Part shown: positions 60,433 to 64,000 of the stretch, piece by piece
Position numbering within the stretch: position 1 is the stretch's first letter
How the letters are laid out: each line of letters begins with the position of its first letter
The notes under the pieces: model-generated
Seen by the model: only the letters and a program-made list of their open reading frames with translations
What the model was told of the DNA's origin: nothing
Databases searched by the model: none
DNA from: Streptomyces sp. DHE7-1
GTDB lineage: Bacteria; Actinomycetota; Actinomycetes; Streptomycetales; Streptomycetaceae
DNA length: 64,000 nucleotides
Assembly: GCA_016432725.1 (NCBI GenBank)
Contig: JACJDG010000003.1
Location: forward strand, 5,982,001 to 6,046,000
Direction of reading: 5' to 3'
Position numbers and translations under genes: made by a program

Positions 60433-61452
60433 ATGAAGCTGGACACAGAGCTGTACATCGCCTCCGCCGCCTCCTGGCTCCCGCAGGCCCGCCCGCTGGC
60501 CGACGCCGTCGCCGCGGGCCTCGTCGACGAGGAGCACCGGAACCTCGGCTACGAGTCCATCACGGTGGCCGAGGGCGTCTCCGGGCCTGACATGGCGGTG
60601 CGCGCGGGGCGGCTGGCACTCGAGCGGGCCGGGACCGACGGCCACGAGGTCGGCCTGGTCCTGCACTCCACATGCGGCTACCAGGGCCACGACATGTGGC
60701 CGACGGCGTCGTACGTCGCCAACGAGACCGTGGGCCGCGCGGCGGCCGGCTTCGACCTGCAGCAGCGCTGCAACGCCGGGCTCGCCTCGCTGACCCTGGC
60801 CGCCGGGCAGATCGCCGCCGGCTTCACCGAGGCCGTGCTGCTGACCAGCGGCGACAACTTCGCGCCACCCTGGGTGGACCGCTGGAACGTGCAGCTCAAC
60901 CTGATCTTCGCCGACGGCGGCAGCGCGCTGCTGCTGTCCGGCAGCGGCGGCTTCGCCCGGGTCGTCTCCGCCCGCGTGGGCGCCGACAACTCGCTGGAGC
61001 GCTGGAACCGGGGCCTGGAGCCGTTCGGCACCATACCGGGCCGGGAGATGCCCGTGCCGCTGCGCGCACGCGGCCGCCAGCACGCCGTCACCGCGGAGGC
61101 CGAGGGCTCCTGGGAGCGCATCGAGGCCGGGCTGAAGAACACGACGGCCGGCGCGCTGGCCGACGCGGGCGTCACCACCGAGGACATATCGCGCGTGGTG
61201 ACCCCGCTGATACACCGCGGCGAGTACCCCGAGAACTACGACGTGCTGGGCTTCACCGAGAAGCAGAGCACCTGGGACCTGGGCCGCCGGGTGGGCCACA
61301 TCGGCGCCGGCGACCAGTTCCTCGGCCTCGAACACCTGGTCGTGCAGCGGGCCGTGGGCCCGGGCGACCTGGTCCTCATGGTGGCGGCGGGAGCCGGTTT
61401 CAGCTTCTCCGCCGCCGTGGTCGAGATCCTCGACGTCCCCGACTGGCAGTAG
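60433..61452 (+). CDS. KASIII-like acyltransferase, copy 2
   Basis: Also 339 residues, MKLDTELYIASAASWLPQAR, collinear with copy 1 without gaps. The same altered active site is present: DLQQRCNAGLASL, PLIHRGEYPEN and RVGHIGAGDQFLGLEH. Differences cluster in the N terminus and around residues 180-250, where substrate specificity of KASIII proteins is usually set, so the pair may act on different acyl donors or form a heterodimer. A tandem duplication is evident; both copies look intact. Confidence 0.85.
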   Translation: MKLDTELYIASAASWLPQARPLADAVAAGLVDEEHRNLGYESITVAEGVSGPDMAVRAGRLALERAGTDGHEVGLVLHSTCGYQGHDMWPTASYVANETVGRAAAGFDLQQRCNAGLASLTLAAGQIAAGFTEAVLLTSGDNFAPPWVDRWNVQLNLIFADGGSALLLSGSGGFARVVSARVGADNSLERWNRGLEPFGTIPGREMPVPLRARGRQHAVTAEAEGSWERIEAGLKNTTAGALADAGVTTEDISRVVTPLIHRGEYPENYDVLGFTEKQSTWDLGRRVGHIGAGDQFLGLEHLVVQRAVGPGDLVLMVAAGAGFSFSAAVVEILDVPDWQ

Positions 61453-61524
61453 CCGCGCGTGTCCGCCGGTTCCGGTCCGCCCGGCCGGCCGGGCGCACGC
61501 AGGACAAGAAAGGAACCGTCAACC

Positions 61525-62982
61525 ATGTCCCTGCAGCAAGCGCGGACAGCCGGCGCCGAGACCCGGGAGCGGGCACCGGCCGGCCCGCACTGGGCGACGC
61601 TGCCGCTCATCCTGGTCGGTACGTTCGTGATCACGCTCGACGTGTTCATCGTGAACGTCGCCATCCCCGAGACCCAGCGCGACCTCCACGCGAGCGCCTC
61701 CGCCGTGGAGTTCGTGGTCGCCGGATACGCCCTCGCCTACGCCGCCGGCCTCATCACCGGCGGGCGGCTCGGCGACCTGTACGGCCGACGGCGGATGTTC
61801 CTGCTCGGCGTCGCGCTGTTCACCCTCTCCTCCGCCTGGGCGGGCATGGCGCCGACCGCGGGCCAGCTCGTCGTGGCCCGGATCGCGCAGGGCCTCGCCT
61901 CCGCGCTGATGGGCCCGCAGGTGCTCGCCATCATCGGCGTCACCTACGAGGGCCAGGCCCGGGTCAAGGCGTTCAACGCGTTCGGTCTGACCATGGGCCT
62001 CGCGGGCGTCTTCGGCCAGCTCATCGGCGGTCTGCTGATTCACGCCGACATCGCCGGCCTCGGCTGGCGGACCTGCTTCCTGGTCAACGTGCCGGTCGGG
62101 ATCGCCGCGCTGCTGCTCGGACCGCGGCTCATCCCCGAGTCCCGCGCCGAGGGCCGGTCCCGCCTCGACCCGCTCGGCATGGTGCTGGTCTCGGCCGGCC
62201 TGGTCGCGGTGGTCCTGCCGCTCGCCGAGGGCCAGCAGCAGGGCTGGCCGCTGTGGACGTGGCTGTGCCTGGCCGCGTCGCCGGTGCTGCTCCTGCTGTT
62301 CGCCGTGTACCAGCGGCGCCTGGCGAACGCCGACGGCAGCCCGCTGGTCAACCCCGTGCTGTTCCACAAGCGGCCGTTCACGGTCGGCGTCGTCACCGGT
62401 GTCGTGTACTACTCCGGCATGGCGTCCTTCTTCCTGGTCCTCGCCCTGTACCTGCAGGCCGGGGTGGGGCTGACGGCCCTGGAGTCGGGCCTGGTCTTCC
62501 TGCCGCTCGGCGTGGGCTTCCTGGCCACCTCGCTGCTGGCCCGCAAGGTGGCCGCGCTGCTCGGCCGTCAGGTCCTCGCGGTCGGCGCACTGGTGCTGCT
62601 GGCCGGGCTCGGCGGACTGTGGGAGGCGGTCGACCACATCGGCACCGACGGCGCCGTGGCCTGGCTGGTGCCCGGACTGCTGGTGGCCGGCTCGGGCATG
62701 GCGATGGTGATGGCCCCGCTGGCCTCCATCGCCCTCGCCGGCACCGACCCGCGCTACGCCGGAGCCGCCTCGGGCGTGCTCTCCACGGCCGCGCAGGTCG
62801 GCGGCGCGGTGGGGGTGGCCGCGGTCGGCGTGGTCTTCTACCACGTCCTCGGACAGGGCACCGGACCCGGTGCCTACGCCGACGCCTTCAAGGCCAGCGT
62901 CTACCTGCTGGCGCCGCTCGCGCTCGCCGTGGCCGCGCTGGTCCAGCTCATCCCCCGTCCCAAGCCGGCCCCCGCCCCCTGA
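61525..62982 (+). CDS. MFS drug/H+ antiporter, DHA2 (14-helix) type
   Basis: A 485-residue transporter, MSLQQARTAGAETRERAPAG, behind AAAGGAA. It has GTFVITLDVFIVNVAIPETQ as helix 1, GGRLGDLYGRRRMFLLGV for motif A and RIAQGLASALMGPQVLAIIG in helix 4; the motif C-like stretch GLAGVFGQLIGGLLI follows. About 14 membrane segments. The likely job is product efflux and self-resistance; it is the last gene of the cluster and is followed by a strong hairpin terminator. Confidence 0.92.
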   Translation: MSLQQARTAGAETRERAPAGPHWATLPLILVGTFVITLDVFIVNVAIPETQRDLHASASAVEFVVAGYALAYAAGLITGGRLGDLYGRRRMFLLGVALFTLSSAWAGMAPTAGQLVVARIAQGLASALMGPQVLAIIGVTYEGQARVKAFNAFGLTMGLAGVFGQLIGGLLIHADIAGLGWRTCFLVNVPVGIAALLLGPRLIPESRAEGRSRLDPLGMVLVSAGLVAVVLPLAEGQQQGWPLWTWLCLAASPVLLLLFAVYQRRLANADGSPLVNPVLFHKRPFTVGVVTGVVYYSGMASFFLVLALYLQAGVGLTALESGLVFLPLGVGFLATSLLARKVAALLGRQVLAVGALVLLAGLGGLWEAVDHIGTDGAVAWLVPGLLVAGSGMAMVMAPLASIALAGTDPRYAGAASGVLSTAAQVGGAVGVAAVGVVFYHVLGQGTGPGAYADAFKASVYLLAPLALAVAALVQLIPRPKPAPAP

Positions 62983-63011
62983 GCGCGGCGGGGCCCCGCC
63001 CGGGGCCACGA

Positions 63012-63047
63012 GAGAGGGCGAGCACGCGATGGCGTGCTCGCCCTCTC
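63012..63047. terminator. Bidirectional hairpin terminator at the right end of the cluster
   Basis: GAGAGGGCGAGCACGC (63012-63027) pairs perfectly over 16 bp with the arm at 63032-63047, with a GATG loop. It stands between the convergent transporter and DinB-family genes. Confidence 0.9.
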
Positions 63048-63061
63048 CGCCTGCCGGGCGG

Positions 63062-63940
63062 TCAGGAGACGGCGTGCTCCAGCCAGAAGCGCAGCAGCTC
63101 GCGGTCGCCCGACACCGTCACGCGCGGGCCCTCCGGCCGCAGCCGCCCCTTGACCACGAGCAGCAGGTCCGCGGGCGAGGCGACCACGGTGGCGTCGGCG
63201 GGGGTGCCGTCCGGGGCGTCCCGGTCGACCCGCACACCGTCCGGAGCGCAGGTGACCAGCCAGTTCGAGACCCGGCCCGCGGCGCCCCGGGACGACCGGA
63301 AGCTCAGCGTCTCGCCGCCGCGCGGCACCTCGGCGAACAGGGGGGAGTGGAACGGCCTGGCCTCGGGCACGCCGAAGGCGGCCACGCAGAAGTCCACGCA
63401 GTCCAGCGCGACATCCGTGGCCAGGTCGAACGGCCGCCCGCGCAGCAGGTCGACGTCGGCGCGGTGCACGGTCGTCTCGTACATCGCCCAGCGCGGCCAG
63501 AACTCCTTGTTCTGCTTGCCGTGCGGCGCCCAGACGGGCACCTCGGGGCCGATCCCCTCGATCGCCTCGGCCAGCCGCCGCGCGCCCTCGGTGACGAACC
63601 GCGCCCGCAGCGAGGGATCCAGCAGCCGGCCGTCCTCCGCGGCCTCCCGTGACCCGAGCCCGGCCACCCGCTCGGTCCAGCTCGTGTCGTCGCGGGCGGC
63701 GTCCGCCGGGGCACCGCCCGGCAGGAGGAACTCGGTGCTCCGGGTGGCCAGGATGGTCGTCGCCCATTCGTGGCCCTGGCGTAAGTGCCGCACCAGGTCG
63801 CCCAGTGTCCATCCTGGACAGGAGGGAACCGGCTCCGTCAGCGGGAGGTCCCGGGCGGCGTCCGCGAAGCGGGCCGCCTCCCGGCGGAGTTCCGAGGTGC
63901 AGCGGTCCATGGGCAGCGGAACGTACGGCTGTGCGGTCAT
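63062..63940 (-). CDS. Maleylpyruvate isomerase family (mycothiol-dependent, DinB fold) protein
   Basis: A 292-residue protein, MTAQPYVPLPMDRCTSELRR, with the N-terminal DinB four-helix domain (CPGWTLGDLVRHLRQGHEWA contains the first metal His; EFWPRWAMYETTVHRADVDL the HxxxH-like second site) and a C-terminal SCP2-like domain (VVASPADLLLVVKGRLRP). Members are mycothiol-dependent isomerases or S-transferases, but most Streptomyces copies have no known substrate. Convergent with the cluster and beyond its terminator, so probably outside it. Confidence 0.85.
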   Translation of the reverse strand: MTAQPYVPLPMDRCTSELRREAARFADAARDLPLTEPVPSCPGWTLGDLVRHLRQGHEWATTILATRSTEFLLPGGAPADAARDDTSWTERVAGLGSREAAEDGRLLDPSLRARFVTEGARRLAEAIEGIGPEVPVWAPHGKQNKEFWPRWAMYETTVHRADVDLLRGRPFDLATDVALDCVDFCVAAFGVPEARPFHSPLFAEVPRGGETLSFRSSRGAAGRVSNWLVTCAPDGVRVDRDAPDGTPADATVVASPADLLLVVKGRLRPEGPRVTVSGDRELLRFWLEHAVS

Positions 63941-64000
63941 GAGGCCTCACTCCGGTCGGTGGAATGTGCACGGATCGGTGCCCCGGCGGTCCTCGGACCG

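Overview
The window is high-GC actinomycete chromosome, almost certainly Streptomyces. The evidence is G/C-ending codons, frequent GTG starts and 4-bp stop/start overlaps, plus a second SepF, a DUF6099 protein, a mycothiol-type DinB protein, a small-form SARP regulator and a bacterial Hen1/Pnkp pair.

Layout. 1-8.8 kb: housekeeping genes (methylmalonyl-CoA mutase mutA and part of mutB, a polytopic membrane protein, a SepF-like protein, a P-loop ATPase, a MazG-like hydrolase, DUF6099, a luciferase-like oxidoreductase). 8.9-13.0 kb: the Hen1-Pnkp RNA repair operon. 13.1-15.4 kb: a small RiPP-type locus, a 27-codon ORF coupled to a B12/radical SAM protein. 15.5-19.8 kb: arginine deiminase, ornithine carbamoyltransferase, an amino acid permease and an RsbW-like ATPase. 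20.0-28.0 kb: an aryl-CoA catabolic locus (enoyl-CoA hydratase, fused aryl-CoA monooxygenase/old-yellow-enzyme reductase, PaaX regulator, aryl-CoA ligase, acyl-CoA dehydrogenase, RidA deaminase). A 14-bp operator-like site precedes the hydratase operon and its first 13 bases recur in the ligase/dehydrogenase intergenic region.

28.8-63.0 kb: a large biosynthetic cluster whose gene set matches the valanimycin logic for an azoxy (N-N bonded) natural product, but with a fatty-acid-derived amine and a one-module type I PKS. Inferred route: dedicated KASIII/FabF/ACP/FabI, the desaturase and the AMP ligase make the acyl chain. The aldehyde dehydrogenase and class III aminotransferase handle aldehyde and amine, and the acyl-CoA-dehydrogenase-like flavoprotein with the flavin reductase N-hydroxylates the amine. 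A cluster-encoded seryl-tRNA synthetase and a DUF2156 aminoacyl transferase attach serine; the VlmO-like membrane protein and VlmB-like di-iron protein make and oxidise the N-N bond. The PKS, Cys-type thioesterase and two tandem KASIII-like acyltransferases elaborate the product, and MFS transporters export it. The most striking feature is a 97-nt tRNA-Ser-like gene at 31.8 kb with intact SerRS identity elements (long variable arm, G discriminator, encoded CCA) but a non-canonical anticodon arm lacking U33. It lies between the SARP gene and the transferase gene and may be a tRNA dedicated to biosynthesis. Heptamers of the form nCTGACn spaced 11 bp, the typical SARP site architecture, occur before several transcription units.

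Sequence quality: at least 14, probably 15, genes or gene segments are broken by what looks like one missing G or C in a short G/C run. The pattern is uniform across unrelated genes, so I treat these as assembly errors and give full-length coordinates.
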